Shown here piece by piece: positions 16,799 to 25,836 of a stretch of DNA of 64,000 nt; the stretch's first letter is position 1, and the number at the start of each line of letters is the position of its first letter. Under the pieces are notes generated by a model. The model worked only from the letters and a program-made list of their open reading frames with translations, was not told the DNA's origin and did no database searches. The position numbers and the translations under genes were made by a program. Origin of the DNA: Pseudomonas agarici (GTDB lineage Bacteria; Pseudomonadota; Gammaproteobacteria; Pseudomonadales; Pseudomonadaceae). Location of the stretch: the NCBI RefSeq assembly GCF_900109755.1, contig NZ_FOAR01000018.1, forward strand, positions 55,392 to 119,391, written 5' to 3'.

Positions 16799-18850
16799 AT
16801 GCCTCGCAAAGCCACCGCCAGCAGTGCCCCGATTGCCCCCACCGGCCCAGGTTCGGATCCTTACGCCTGGTTGCAGGAGCGTGACAGCGAGGCGGTACTC
16901 GATTACCTCAAGGCCGAAAATAGCTACCTGCAAGCGCAATTGGCCGACCAGGCCGAGCTGCGTGAAAGCTTGTTCGAAGAGATCAAGGGGCGGATTCTCG
17001 AAACCGACCTATCGCTGCCCTCGCCCTGGGGGCCGTTCCTCTATTACACCCGAACCACCGCGGGTGACGAATACGCCCGCCACTATCGCTGCCCGCGCCC
17101 AGCCGATGACAGCCTGATTGTCGACGAAAGCCGCGAACAACTGCTGCTCGATCCCAATGTGCTGGCCAATGGCGGCTTCTTTTCCCTCGGCGCCTTCAGC
17201 ATCAGCCCGGACCATCAGCGCTTGGCCTACAGCCTCGACACCAGTGGCGAGGAGGTCTACCAGCTATACGTCAAGGAATTGGCCAACGGCAACCTGATCG
17301 AGCTGCCCTTCGAGAACTGCGACGGCAGCATGACCTGGGCCAACGACAGCCGCACACTGTTCTTCGGCGAACTGGACGACACCCACCGCCCGCACAAGCT
17401 GTATCGCCATACCCTTGGCGAAACCGTCGCCGAAGCTGTGTTGCATGAGCCCGACGGACGGTTTTTCCTGCATTGCTATCGCAGCAGTTCCGAACGGCAA
17501 CTCGTTGTGTCGCTCAACAGCAAGACCACCAGCGAAGCCTGGGTGCTCGATGCCGATACACCGCAAAAGCCTTTCACTTGCCTGGCGGCGCGGGTCGAAG
17601 GCCATGAGTATTTCGTCGACCACGGTCGGTACCAGGATCAATGGCGCTGGTTTATCCGCAGCAACCAGGACGGTATCAACTTTGCCCTGTTCCAGGCCGT
17701 GGACGGCGACATTCCCCGTCGCGAAGACTGGCAACGGCTGATCCCGCACAATGACCAGATCATGCTCGAAGGCCTGACCCTCAATGCCCAGGCCCTGTGC
17801 CTGAGCCTGCGTGCAGGCGGCCTGCCGATCATCGAAGTACACCCCAGCGGGTTGCCCGCCTACCGCGTGGAATTACCGGATGCCGCCTACAGCCTCCACG
17901 TGCAGGACAGCCTGGAGTTCAACAGCGATAAGGTCCGCCTGCGCTATGAAGCCCTCAATCGCCCGGCCCAGGTCCGTCAATTGAGCCTGGCCAGCGGCGA
18001 GCAGCAAGTCCTGAAGCAAACCCCGGTACTCGGATCGTTCGATCCCGATGCCTACGTCAGCCAGCGCCTATGGGCGACCGCGCCAGATGGCACACAGGTG
18101 CCGATCAGCCTGGTGGTCAAGCGCGAGCGGCTGGGCCAGGCCACCCCGCTCTATCTCTATGGTTATGGTGCCTACGGCGAAAGCCTCGACCCTTGGTTTT
18201 CCCATGCCCGCCTGAGCCTGCTGGAGCGCGGCGTGGCCTTCGCCATCGCCCACGTGCGCGGCGGCGGCGAGCTGGGCGAGGCCTGGTATCGCGCTGGCAA
18301 GCAGGAACACAAGCAGAACACCTTCAGCGACTTTATCGCCTGCGCCGAACATCTGATCGCCACGGGCCTGACCACTTCCAAGCAACTGGTGATCAGCGGT
18401 GGCAGCGCCGGCGGTCTGCTGATCGGTGCGGTGCTCAACCAGCGCCCGGAGCTGTTCCAGGCGGCGATTGCCGAAGTGCCGTTCGTCGATGTGTTGAACA
18501 CCATGCTCGACCCCGAACTGCCCTTGACCGTCACCGAGTACGACGAGTGGGGCAACCCGCAAGCGCCCGAGGTGTACGCGCGCATCAAGGCCTATGCGCC
18601 TTACGAGAACGTCCGCGCCCAGGCGTATCCGGCGACGCTGGTGATTGCCGGCTACAACGACAGCCGTGTGCAGTATTGGGAAGCGGCTAAGTGGGTGGCG
18701 AAATTGCGTGCCAACAAGACCGACGAGCATCTACTCTTGCTCAAGACCGAGCTGGGCGCCGGCCACGGCGGCATGAGCGGGCGCTATCAGGGATTACGTG
18801 ACGTCGCGCTCGAATATGGTTTTGTCTTCAAGGTACTCGGCATCGCCTGA
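16799..18850 (+). CDS. ptrB: S9 prolyl oligopeptidase family, oligopeptidase B
   Basis: A 683-aa serine peptidase with the N-terminal beta-propeller of the S9A family and a C-terminal alpha/beta hydrolase domain. The nucleophile lies in GGSAGG (about residues 536-541), the acid in YNDSRV (about 619-624) and the histidine in GAGHGG (about 655-660). It cleaves short peptides after basic residues. The ATG at 16799 is chosen although the frame opens at 16733, because MPRKATAS begins the conserved protein and the extra stretch overlaps the divergent gene. A stop followed by a short gap leads to the cyclic-nucleotide-binding gene. The PtrB symbol is by similarity; other S9A members are possible. 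Confidence 0.88.
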   Translation: MPRKATASSAPIAPTGPGSDPYAWLQERDSEAVLDYLKAENSYLQAQLADQAELRESLFEEIKGRILETDLSLPSPWGPFLYYTRTTAGDEYARHYRCPRPADDSLIVDESREQLLLDPNVLANGGFFSLGAFSISPDHQRLAYSLDTSGEEVYQLYVKELANGNLIELPFENCDGSMTWANDSRTLFFGELDDTHRPHKLYRHTLGETVAEAVLHEPDGRFFLHCYRSSSERQLVVSLNSKTTSEAWVLDADTPQKPFTCLAARVEGHEYFVDHGRYQDQWRWFIRSNQDGINFALFQAVDGDIPRREDWQRLIPHNDQIMLEGLTLNAQALCLSLRAGGLPIIEVHPSGLPAYRVELPDAAYSLHVQDSLEFNSDKVRLRYEALNRPAQVRQLSLASGEQQVLKQTPVLGSFDPDAYVSQRLWATAPDGTQVPISLVVKRERLGQATPLYLYGYGAYGESLDPWFSHARLSLLERGVAFAIAHVRGGGELGEAWYRAGKQEHKQNTFSDFIACAEHLIATGLTTSKQLVISGGSAGGLLIGAVLNQRPELFQAAIAEVPFVDVLNTMLDPELPLTVTEYDEWGNPQAPEVYARIKAYAPYENVRAQAYPATLVIAGYNDSRVQYWEAAKWVAKLRANKTDEHLLLLKTELGAGHGGMSGRYQGLRDVALEYGFVFKVLGIA

Positions 18851-18918
18851 GTTGTCTTATTGGGGCTAGCGGGCCTCGAAACCCAAACAGAACAGGTAAT
18901 CAGGACAGATCGTGGACC

Positions 18919-19392
18919 ATGCCAGAACCGACCTTACTGAATAACGAAATTCGCGACATGCTGATGGATTGCGGTCTGTTCAACCAACTGCTGCCCATCG
19001 ACTGCCAGGCGGCGGCCGGCTATTTCAGCATCAGCACCATTGCCAAGGGCGAGAAGATCTTCCACGAGGGCGATGCCGGCACCTTCATGTGCATCATCCA
19101 TGACGGCAGCGTCAATGTGCAGAAGAACAACGAGGCAGGCCAGCCCGTGGTGATCGCCACCCTGCGCGCCGGTCGCGCCTTCGGCGAGATGGCGGTGCTC
19201 GACGGCGAGCGGCGCTCGGCCAGTTGTGTCGCCGCCAGCGACTGCCAACTATTGAACCTGGGCAAGGACTCCCTGGAAAAGATGCTCAACGATGCGCCGA
19301 AAATCGCCGCCAAGATCATTCGCGCCATCGCCATCGCCCTGTCGAAACGCCTGCGCATGGCCGACGGCCAGTTGCTCTCACAACAGATTTAG
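18919..19392 (+). CDS. Cyclic-nucleotide-binding-domain protein
   Basis: A 157-aa stand-alone cNMP-binding (CAP-like) beta-roll protein. The phosphate-binding cassette reads GRAFGEMAVLDGERRSASCVA (about residues 92-112), with the conserved GE, R and S/A residues seen in cAMP receptors. No DNA-binding helix-turn-helix follows; the C-terminal helix (about 130-150) ends the protein, so it should not be a transcription factor. It may bind cAMP or cGMP and act on another protein. It lies 68 bp after the oligopeptidase gene in the same direction. Confidence 0.85.
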   Translation: MPEPTLLNNEIRDMLMDCGLFNQLLPIDCQAAAGYFSISTIAKGEKIFHEGDAGTFMCIIHDGSVNVQKNNEAGQPVVIATLRAGRAFGEMAVLDGERRSASCVAASDCQLLNLGKDSLEKMLNDAPKIAAKIIRAIAIALSKRLRMADGQLLSQQI

Positions 19393-19481
19393 TAGCCATG
19401 TGACTGCTCCTCGTCATCGCCGGCTATGACCCGTTACAGCGCCTTGGCCATGGGCTTGCGGCATCCTCACCGTACAGGCCA

Positions 19482-19763
19482 CTAGTGGGAGATCGGCTTG
19501 GGCTTGGCCTTATCGTTCGGGTCACTCTGCTCCAGACCTGGCAATGTCTGATCCTTGGGTGGCGATGGCAGTTCGATGCTCGGCAAGGGTTCGCCGGGCT
19601 TGGCCGGCGTGCTCGGCATGACTTGAGGGTACGGTGTGGGAGTCGCGGTGCCGGGGGAGCCCGGGGTCGGTGTCACCGGCACCGGCGATAACTCCTCGGC
19701 TTGCACCGAGGTAAACGTCAACGCAGACAGCACAATGGCCGTTAGAATACTGCCCTTGCTCAT
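19482..19763 (-). CDS. Small proline-rich exported protein, unknown function
   Basis: A 93-aa protein with a clear signal peptide (MSKGSILTAIVLSALTFTSVQA, cleavage likely after VQA). A low-complexity mature part rich in Pro, Thr, Ser and Lys follows. No domain is recognised. The ATG at 19763 is chosen because it begins a complete signal peptide; the frame is open to 19811 but that adds no useful sequence. It faces the cNMP-binding gene and is divergent from the spermidine-synthase-like gene. Confidence 0.6.
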   Translation of the reverse strand: MSKGSILTAIVLSALTFTSVQAEELSPVPVTPTPGSPGTATPTPYPQVMPSTPAKPGEPLPSIELPSPPKDQTLPGLEQSDPNDKAKPKPISH

Positions 19764-19901
19764 AAAACAGTACCTTTGATCATAAAATAATGCCTTTGAA
19801 TAGAATCGCACCTTTCATCTAATCGCTGCGCAGCCACACCGATCAGTCTTTTATCAGGCTACTCGCAACGCAACCATTTTGCCCTTCTCAATGAGACTGC
19901 C

Positions 19902-20588
19902 ATGAAACGTTTCGTTCTGCTCGACACCACCCCGATTCCGGAAAACGGCGGTGCCCTGTGCCTATTCGAGTATGGCGAGGACTTCGTGATCAAGATCCAG
20001 GGAGGCAACGGCGGGCAATTGATGAACACCCGCATGCACGGTTCCGAAGATGCCCTGGCCGAGATTCCTTGCCGCAAAGTCGCCGGTCGGCCGCAGTCAC
20101 GGGTGTTGATCGGAGGTCTGGGCATGGGCTTTACCCTCGCCTCGGCCCTCAAACACCTGGGCAAGACTGCCGAGGTGGTCGTCGCCGAACTGGTACCCGG
20201 CGTGGTCGAGTGGAACCGCGGACCACTCGGCGAAAAGGCCGGACGCCCGCTGGCCGATCCACGCACGGTGATACGCCTGGAAGATGTCGCCAAGGTCCTG
20301 CAGGCCGAGTCCAATGGCTTCGATGCGATCATGCTCGATGTCGACAATGGTCCCGAAGGGCTGACTCAAAAGACCAACAGTTGGCTTTACTCCGCCGCCG
20401 GTCTGAACGCCTGTGCCAAGGCCCTGCGGCCCAAGGGCGTGCTGGCCGTGTGGTCAGCCAGCGCCGACAGCCATTTCTCCGGCAAACTGCGCAAGGCCGG
20501 CTTCAAAGCCGTAGAGGTCCAGGTCTATGCCCACGGCAACAAGGGCACGCAACACACCGTGTGGATCGCCGAAAAGCTCAAGAACTGA
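19902..20588 (+). CDS. Spermidine synthase-like SAM-binding protein
   Basis: A 228-aa protein with the Rossmann fold of spermidine synthases and related methyltransferases. The SAM-like binding loop is IGGLGMGFT (about residues 69-77), the acidic ribose-binding residue lies in VVVAELVPGV (about 92-101), and MLDVDNGP (about 147-154) replaces the catalytic acidic loop. It lacks the N-terminal strand domain of true SpeE, so polyamine synthesis is unlikely; the substrate is unknown. It precedes the YajD-like gene by 50 bp. Confidence 0.75.
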   Translation: MKRFVLLDTTPIPENGGALCLFEYGEDFVIKIQGGNGGQLMNTRMHGSEDALAEIPCRKVAGRPQSRVLIGGLGMGFTLASALKHLGKTAEVVVAELVPGVVEWNRGPLGEKAGRPLADPRTVIRLEDVAKVLQAESNGFDAIMLDVDNGPEGLTQKTNSWLYSAAGLNACAKALRPKGVLAVWSASADSHFSGKLRKAGFKAVEVQVYAHGNKGTQHTVWIAEKLKN

Positions 20589-20638
20589 GCTAAACTTTGC
20601 CGCATAACCGTCATTAACCTATTTGACAAGGTAACCCC

Positions 20639-21013
20639 ATGAGTTCGGCCAACACGCCTTCCCCTACCGCCAAGCTGGATCGCATCCTCGCCGATGCGAA
20701 ACGCGATAAAGAGATGGGCTATCGCGACAAGGCACTGAAAATGTACCCGCACGTCTGCGGTCGCTGCGCCCGCGAGTTTTCCGGCAAGCGTCTGAGCGAG
20801 CTGACTGTGCATCACCGCGACCACAACCATGACAACAACCCGCAAGACGGCTCCAACTGGGAGCTGCTTTGCCTGTTTTGTCATGACAACGAGCACTCGC
20901 GCTACACCGACCAGCAGTACTTCGGCGACAGCTCCCTGAACAGCCCGAAGATCGCCAAGGCCACCCACAATCCGTTCGCGGCGCTGGCCGGGTTGATGAA
21001 GAAAGACGAGTAG
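20639..21013 (+). CDS. yajD: YajD-like HNH endonuclease family protein
   Basis: A 124-aa HNH-fold protein closely resembling E. coli YajD. The core shows CGRCAREF (about residues 39-46), LTVHHRDHNHDNNP (about 56-69) and LLCLFCHDNEHSRY (about 79-92). The two CxxC-type pairs can bind structural zinc, and the HH and N...H residues form the HNH site. Its cellular role is not established. It probably shares a transcript with the upstream SAM-binding gene. Confidence 0.85.
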   Translation: MSSANTPSPTAKLDRILADAKRDKEMGYRDKALKMYPHVCGRCAREFSGKRLSELTVHHRDHNHDNNPQDGSNWELLCLFCHDNEHSRYTDQQYFGDSSLNSPKIAKATHNPFAALAGLMKKDE

Positions 21014-21149
21014 GCTGGCTGTACCGACTTCCTTTATACCGTGAACAGGTCAACATCGAACTGATCGAGGGTCTGGTTCATTCTGCAGAAACTCGCCCCT
21101 GCAATGCAGCAGAATCGGTCATGCCTGCGACCGAACTCATCAGGACGGC

Positions 21150-21731
21150 CTATTTCAATAAAGCAAAAAGCGGGCGCACCAGCCCCTCCAACAATTCCCG
21201 TTCGGGTCTTGAGCGGGACAGTACCTGAAGCCCCATCAGCACGCCCAGACACAGGCGCGCCAGATCGTCCGCCGGTGTCGACGCATTGATACTGCCCTGG
21301 GCTTGACCGGCACGGATACAACGCCGGAAAAAGCCCTCTATCCCTTCCTGGACCTGGGCCAACAGCACCCTGAACTCCGGATCGTGGGGCGCCACCTCAA
21401 GGGCTGCGTTGACGATAAAACAGCCCTTATGTTCAAGGTCATCCAGCGACCGCTCGATGATCTCATTGAAGAACGCCAGCACCGCCTCGCGGGGTGGCAA
21501 TTGTTGCTCCAAACGCGCGGAGCGCTCGCAGAAACCGTGCCTGATGTAATGCTTGAGCGCCAGGCCGAACAGCGCGCGCTTGTCACCAAAGGCATTGTAC
21601 AGGCTGGCTGCGGTGATCCCCATGGCCTGCGTCAGGTCTCGTACCGAGGTCGCCTCATAGCCACGAGACCAGAAGCAGCGGACCGCTGCCGCCAATGCCC
21701 CGGTCTCATCAAACTCTCTGGGTCGCGCCAT
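21150..21731 (-). CDS. TetR/AcrR family repressor
   Basis: A 193-aa TetR-type regulator. The helix-turn-helix is at about residues 27-46 (TSVRDLTQAMGITAASLYNA). A helical ligand domain with CysRxxxAGQAQG-like residues (RRCIRAGQAQGS) follows and ends in LFALLK. It is divergent from the glutathione S-transferase gene across about 106 bp, so it probably represses that gene and itself, with an electrophile or aromatic compound as inducer. The operator was not defined; an AT-rich stretch near 21765-21800 is the likely promoter zone. Confidence 0.88.
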   Translation of the reverse strand: MARPREFDETGALAAAVRCFWSRGYEATSVRDLTQAMGITAASLYNAFGDKRALFGLALKHYIRHGFCERSARLEQQLPPREAVLAFFNEIIERSLDDLEHKGCFIVNAALEVAPHDPEFRVLLAQVQEGIEGFFRRCIRAGQAQGSINASTPADDLARLCLGVLMGLQVLSRSRPERELLEGLVRPLFALLK

Positions 21732-21837
21732 TACTCACACACTGATTCAAATTGAAGTCGAACGACGATTGTCATATACCTGGTTTTCAGCCTATTTTAT
21801 AACAATCGATCCAAAACATCAGCCAGGACCCTTCATC

Positions 21838-22545
21838 ATGATCCATTTCTTTTTCCATCCGACCCCCAACCCCGCCAAAGTCGCCCTGTTTCTCGAAGAA
21901 ACGGCGCTGCCCTACGAAGTGATCCCCGTCGATACCAGCAAGGGCGAGCAGCACAGCCCGGAGTTCCTGGCGATCAACCCCAATGGCAAGGTCCCGGCAA
22001 TCGTTGACACCGAAGGTCCGGACGGTCGCGAAGTGCGTGTGTTCGACTCGAACGCGATCCTTTTGTACCTGAGTGAAAAGACCGGGCAACTCGGCGGGCA
22101 ACCCGGTGATCGCGGCGAACTGCTGTCGTGGATGATGTTTATCGGCACTGGCCTCGGGCCATTCTCCGGGCAGGCGGTGCACTTCCAGCACTCGGCCCCG
22201 GAAAGCCTGCCCTATGCCATCAATCGCTATCGCCGGGAAGCCGAGCGGCACTACCGGATACTTGACCAGCACCTGGCCGGGCGTAACTATATCGTCGGGG
22301 ACAGCTATTCGATTGCCGATATTTCGGCCTGGGGCTGGATCGACAGGGCTTCACGGGTACTCAAGGGCGAAGAGTCGCCGCTGGCCGCCTACCCTCATCT
22401 GTCGGCCTGGTTCCAACGTATCGACGCCCGGCCAGCCGTGGCCCGTGCGCGCCAAGTAGGCAAGAGCCATGCCTTCAAACAGGTCAACGACGAACAGACA
22501 CGCCGCGCGCTGTTCCCCTCGAACTATCCCGACACCACGGTCTGA
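21838..22545 (+). CDS. Glutathione S-transferase family protein
   Basis: A 235-aa GST with an N-terminal thioredoxin-fold domain (residues 1-85) and a helical C-terminal domain. Family marks are FHPTPNPAKVALFLEE near the start, NPNGKVPAIVD (about 51-61) and FDSNAILLYLSEK (about 72-84). The GKVPA cis-proline loop and the SNAI glutathione-binding loop are intact. The ATG at 21838 begins the thioredoxin fold; an earlier in-frame start at 21769 would add 23 residues of no homology. It is divergent from the TetR gene and likely controlled by it. Confidence 0.88.
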   Translation: MIHFFFHPTPNPAKVALFLEETALPYEVIPVDTSKGEQHSPEFLAINPNGKVPAIVDTEGPDGREVRVFDSNAILLYLSEKTGQLGGQPGDRGELLSWMMFIGTGLGPFSGQAVHFQHSAPESLPYAINRYRREAERHYRILDQHLAGRNYIVGDSYSIADISAWGWIDRASRVLKGEESPLAAYPHLSAWFQRIDARPAVARARQVGKSHAFKQVNDEQTRRALFPSNYPDTTV

Positions 22546-22593
22546 GGAAGATGCCGGTATAATCGCGTCTTTTTCCTGAAAGGCACCCGGCCC

Positions 22594-23061
22594 GTGGCAA
22601 ACAAAAGGTACAGCTGCATTGGTTTGTATAACCCCAAGTCACCGGAAAACGTCGGTTCGGTGATGCGTGCAGCTGGCTGCTACGGCGTGGCCTCAGTGTT
22701 CTATACCGGCAAGCGTTATGAGCGGGCCAGGGACTTTGTTACCGACACCAAGAAGGTCCATCAGGATATTCCGCTGATCGGTATCGACGACCTGAAAAAA
22801 ATCTTGCCGCTGGGCTGTATCCCGGTTGCGGTCGAGTTGGTGGAAGGCGCCCGCTCGCTGCCGGAGTACACCCACCCGGACCGTGCGTTGTATATCTTCG
22901 GCCCGGAAGATGGCTCGTTGGACAAGGCGATCCGCGACTGGTGTGAGGACGTGGTGTACATCCCCACCACCGGCTGCATGAACCTCGCCGCCACCGTCAA
23001 CGTGGTGCTCTATGATCGGCTGGCCAAGGGCAATAACACCCGTTCGGGCCCCAAGTTCTGA
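22594..23061 (+). CDS. TrmH/SpoU family RNA methyltransferase
   Basis: A 155-aa SPOUT methyltransferase. The three TrmH motifs are visible: NPKSPENVGSVMRAAGCYG (about residues 10-28), IFGPEDGSL (about 102-110) and IPTTGCMNLAATVNVVLYD (about 124-142), which form the trefoil knot that binds SAM. It lacks an N-terminal RNA-binding extension and is close in size to TrmL. The start is a GTG 48 bp after the GST stop. The RNA target is not determinable from sequence. It is convergent with the peptidase-like gene downstream. Confidence 0.85.
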   Translation: MANKRYSCIGLYNPKSPENVGSVMRAAGCYGVASVFYTGKRYERARDFVTDTKKVHQDIPLIGIDDLKKILPLGCIPVAVELVEGARSLPEYTHPDRALYIFGPEDGSLDKAIRDWCEDVVYIPTTGCMNLAATVNVVLYDRLAKGNNTRSGPKF

Positions 23062-23099
23062 AATGGCCTGGAACAACTAAACTAAGGCCTGAGCCGAGG

Positions 23100-24338
23100 C
23101 TACTTCAATAAATCACTGGCCAATACCTTCGACGGCCCGCCCATCAGGCTCTCGCTGAGCTGGATGAATTCCTCGGTCGTCACGGTATCCAGACGCATCG
23201 CCGCCCGGCTCACATCGTCCAGCGAGCGCTGGTTGCCGGTCCGCTGGCGAATTTCTCGATCCAGTTCCTGCAGCAGCAGCACCGCACGGGCTACAGTCGG
23301 TCCGCTTACCTGATCGCCGCGCAAGCCAGTGACCTGGCGGCTGACGCGGGCCAGCTTCGCCTGCAAGGCCAGATAACGCTGCTCGCTCAGCCCCCCCGCT
23401 CGTCGCACCAGCTCAATGGCGTAATACTCTGCCAGGCCTTCGCCGATCCAGTCGCTGTGATGGCTGTCGTTGATCCGGCCGAAAACATGCACCAGCTCGC
23501 GCAGTAACGGACTGGCCCCCGACTCCTTGATCAGCGGCTCGGTGGAGTGCAGGTAGATCGAATCATGGGCCGCCTGGCTGCCGCGCAGCATCGACTCACT
23601 CGCTCCAACCACCAATAGTTTCGCAGGATTGCGCGGGAAGACTTCCTGCACCTTGGGCCAGACAAACGTCAGCAACGTCAACACATCTGCCCGTCGCATG
23701 CCTTGACCTCTGGGACCGGCGACCGTCACTTCGGTTTCCCCCAGACGCGTGCGCCGGCTGCCGAGATTGCCGGCCAGCATCCAGCCGGTCGGACGGTCGA
23801 ACAGGCGCGAGACGTTATCGATGCGAAAGCGGTTGTTACCGATTCTCGGCCAAGCGGTCTCGACGCTTTTCCAGCCGGTGGGCAACTCGAACTCCAGGCG
23901 CGACACCAGTTCAGTACCGTCCTGCTGGTCCAGGTGCGCGGGCGGGACCAGTTGCTCGCCCCGTAGTAAGGCCCAGTTTGCGGTCAGGCGGGTATCGAAG
24001 CTACCGTTCTTGCGCGGATGGCTGATGTTCACCCGATAGCTGAGGCTGGCCTTGCCGGGGGCCGGGCGCCAGATCCCGCGGCTGTGGGTGCCGGCCTGAT
24101 CAGGTGTCAGCAACCACAGGCCATCGGCCTTGAAGTCGGTGTAGTCACCCCGGCTGCCAAGGTCGAAGTCGAAACTGCGCACCGCCGAACCCTGGGCCAG
24201 GGTCAGCCGCACTTCGGCCTGGTCGCTCTGGGGCAGCAGGCGCACATGATAATCCAGGTCGATTTTTTTCCCAGCCCAACCGGGGCCAGACAGCATCAGC
24301 AGCAAAACCCCCAGCAACAGTCGGCCACGCACCGGCAT
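23100..24338 (-). CDS. Exported M61-like metallopeptidase fold protein with a degenerate zinc motif
   Basis: A 412-aa protein with a signal peptide (about residues 1-22, cleavage near GWA). The C-terminal half resembles M61/M1 gluzincins: RELVHVFG (about residues 276-283) lies where HExxH is expected, and WIGEGLAEYYAIE (about 293-305) matches the downstream glutamate helix. The first zinc histidine is arginine, so catalysis is doubtful. The ATG at 24338 has GGGAG 5 bases upstream, better than the GTG at 24344. It converges with the methyltransferase gene and precedes no clear operon partner. Function is unknown. Confidence 0.65.
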   Translation of the reverse strand: MPVRGRLLLGVLLLMLSGPGWAGKKIDLDYHVRLLPQSDQAEVRLTLAQGSAVRSFDFDLGSRGDYTDFKADGLWLLTPDQAGTHSRGIWRPAPGKASLSYRVNISHPRKNGSFDTRLTANWALLRGEQLVPPAHLDQQDGTELVSRLEFELPTGWKSVETAWPRIGNNRFRIDNVSRLFDRPTGWMLAGNLGSRRTRLGETEVTVAGPRGQGMRRADVLTLLTFVWPKVQEVFPRNPAKLLVVGASESMLRGSQAAHDSIYLHSTEPLIKESGASPLLRELVHVFGRINDSHHSDWIGEGLAEYYAIELVRRAGGLSEQRYLALQAKLARVSRQVTGLRGDQVSGPTVARAVLLLQELDREIRQRTGNQRSLDDVSRAAMRLDTVTTEEFIQLSESLMGGPSKVLASDLLK

Positions 24339-24363
24339 ACACACTCCCTCAGGTCCATCTGGC

Positions 24364-24813
24364 TCAACCAGCGCGGAAAATCAGGTGATCTTCCCAATCG
24401 TCCTCGGGCACGCTGCCTTCGGCCAGCATGCGCCCGGACTGGGAAATCCGCTCTTGATGAACCGCATCGCGGTCACCACAGACCAGATGGTGCCAGAGTG
24501 GCAGGTCCTTGCCTTCACTGACCAACCGATAACCGCAGCTAGGCGGCAGCCATTTGAACGCGTCGGCCTTACCCGGTGTGAGCTGGATACAGTCGGGCAC
24601 CGAATCGCGACGATTGTCGTAGTCGGTGCATCGACAGGTCTTCAAATCGAGGAGTTTGCAGGCGATACGCGTGTAATAGACGCTGTTGTCCTCTTCATCT
24701 TCAAGCTTTTGCAGGCAGCACAAGCCACACCCGTCGCACAGCGACTCCCATTCCTGCTGATCGAGTTGATCGAGGGTCTTGCGTATCCAGAAGGGTTCGA
24801 CTCTTGCGGCCAT
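24364..24813 (-). CDS. YcgN family cysteine-cluster protein (UPF0260)
   Basis: A 149-aa protein of the UPF0260/YcgN family. The cysteine cluster CDGCGLCCLQKL (about residues 22-33) and further cysteines in ACKLLDLKTCRCTDY (about 51-65) and SVPDC suggest a metal or Fe-S site. The WLPPSCGYRL segment (about 88-97) is a family mark. The function is unknown. The gene lies 25 bp upstream of the metallopeptidase-like gene on the same strand. YcgL, a second small protein often near RNase D in Pseudomonas, is encoded nearby. Confidence 0.85.
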   Translation of the reverse strand: MAARVEPFWIRKTLDQLDQQEWESLCDGCGLCCLQKLEDEEDNSVYYTRIACKLLDLKTCRCTDYDNRRDSVPDCIQLTPGKADAFKWLPPSCGYRLVSEGKDLPLWHHLVCGDRDAVHQERISQSGRMLAEGSVPEDDWEDHLIFRAG

Positions 24814-25091
24814 GGCTCAAACATCTGCATCGGGTAGTGAAAAGGTCGCCAGTCTAGTGCCCCCGCCGCAAAGGGCCAAGCATCGGCGACTGTCGGTTGA
24901 AGAATGCTTGTCAGGCGGGACGCCGCACAGTAAATTTGGCGGCCGCAACAGCCCGCCTGCCAACTGCCATTAGCGCTCTACCGCGCCGCACGAAGTAGAT
25001 AGACACGGGCCAGGCACCACGACAGGACACCGCAACAACGGCCCCGGTCGACTCACCTCCTTCATCCCAGACTCTTGTTCAGGAATTTTCC

Positions 25092-25685
25092 ATGAGCGCT
25101 AATCCACGTGTAGCCGACTATCCTATCGATGCCCAGTTCACCCAACGCTGGTCGCCCCGTGCCTTCACCGGCGAAGCCATTGCGCAAGAAACTCTGCTGA
25201 GCTTTTTCGAAGCGGCCCGCTGGGCTCCCTCGGCCTACAACTCGCAACCATGGCGCTTCCTCTATGCACGCCGTGACACACCGAACTGGGAGCGCTTCCT
25301 CGGTCTGCTGAACGAGTTCAACCGTGGTTGGGCGCAACACGCTTCGGCGCTGGTCATCGTGATCTCGAAAACCACTTTCAAGGCGCCTGGCGCCGCCGAG
25401 GAAACCCCAGCCCTGACGCACACCTTCGACACCGGTTCGGCTTGGGGTTACCTGGCCCTGCAGGCCAGCAAAAGTGGTTGGCACGCCCACGGCATGGCCG
25501 GCTTCGACCAGGACTTGACCCGCCAGGAGCTGAAGATTCCGCAAGGTTATGCCCTGCACGCAGCCGTGGCGGTGGGCAAACTGGGCGACAAAGCGACCTT
25601 GCCTGATTACCTGCAGGAGCGTGAACTACCGAGCCCGCGCGAACCCTTGAGCGCGCTGGTGGCCGAAGGTGACTTCAGCCTGTAA
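25092..25685 (+). CDS. Nitroreductase family protein
   Basis: A 197-aa FMN-dependent nitroreductase-fold enzyme. RWSPRAFTGEAI (about residues 18-29) and AARWAPSAYNSQPWRFLYA (about 40-58) form the usual FMN phosphate site, and GSAWGYLALQA (about 114-124) is the dimer/FMN helix. The C-terminal half lacks a well-defined nicotinamide motif, as in many family members, so the physiological substrate is open. Its ATG follows a 278-bp non-coding stretch in which I see no other gene. A REPIN-like element follows the stop codon. Confidence 0.85.
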   Translation: MSANPRVADYPIDAQFTQRWSPRAFTGEAIAQETLLSFFEAARWAPSAYNSQPWRFLYARRDTPNWERFLGLLNEFNRGWAQHASALVIVISKTTFKAPGAAEETPALTHTFDTGSAWGYLALQASKSGWHAHGMAGFDQDLTRQELKIPQGYALHAAVAVGKLGDKATLPDYLQERELPSPREPLSALVAEGDFSL

Positions 25686-25700
25686 GAGCGTTTAGAGACT

Positions 25701-25821
25701 TGTGGCGAGGGGCCGACCTCGCTGGGGTATCAGGTGCCGCTAAAAAGCGTCGCATCGGGAAGAACGAGATACCCGATCCACGACCGCCTCGCGGCCAAGC
25801 GTGGACAAGCCCCTCGCCACA
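25701..25821. repeat. REPIN-like pair of inverted REP sequences
   Basis: Two REP arms in opposite orientation, TGTGGCGAGGGG at 25701-25712 and its exact complement at 25810-25821, bound a 121-bp element. Nested within are GGGTATC (25725-25731) and GATACCC (25768-25774), so the whole can fold into one long hairpin. This is the REP doublet form mobilised by RAYT transposases in the P. fluorescens group. No RAYT gene lies in the window. It sits between the convergent nitroreductase and hydroxyacid dehydrogenase genes. Confidence 0.75.
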
Positions 25822-25836
25822 GCGCTTCACCGCAAC

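Noticed and set aside
16709..16939. Longer start for the small membrane protein gene at 16214
   Set aside because: The extension overlaps the start of the divergent oligopeptidase gene and does not look like protein sequence of the same family.
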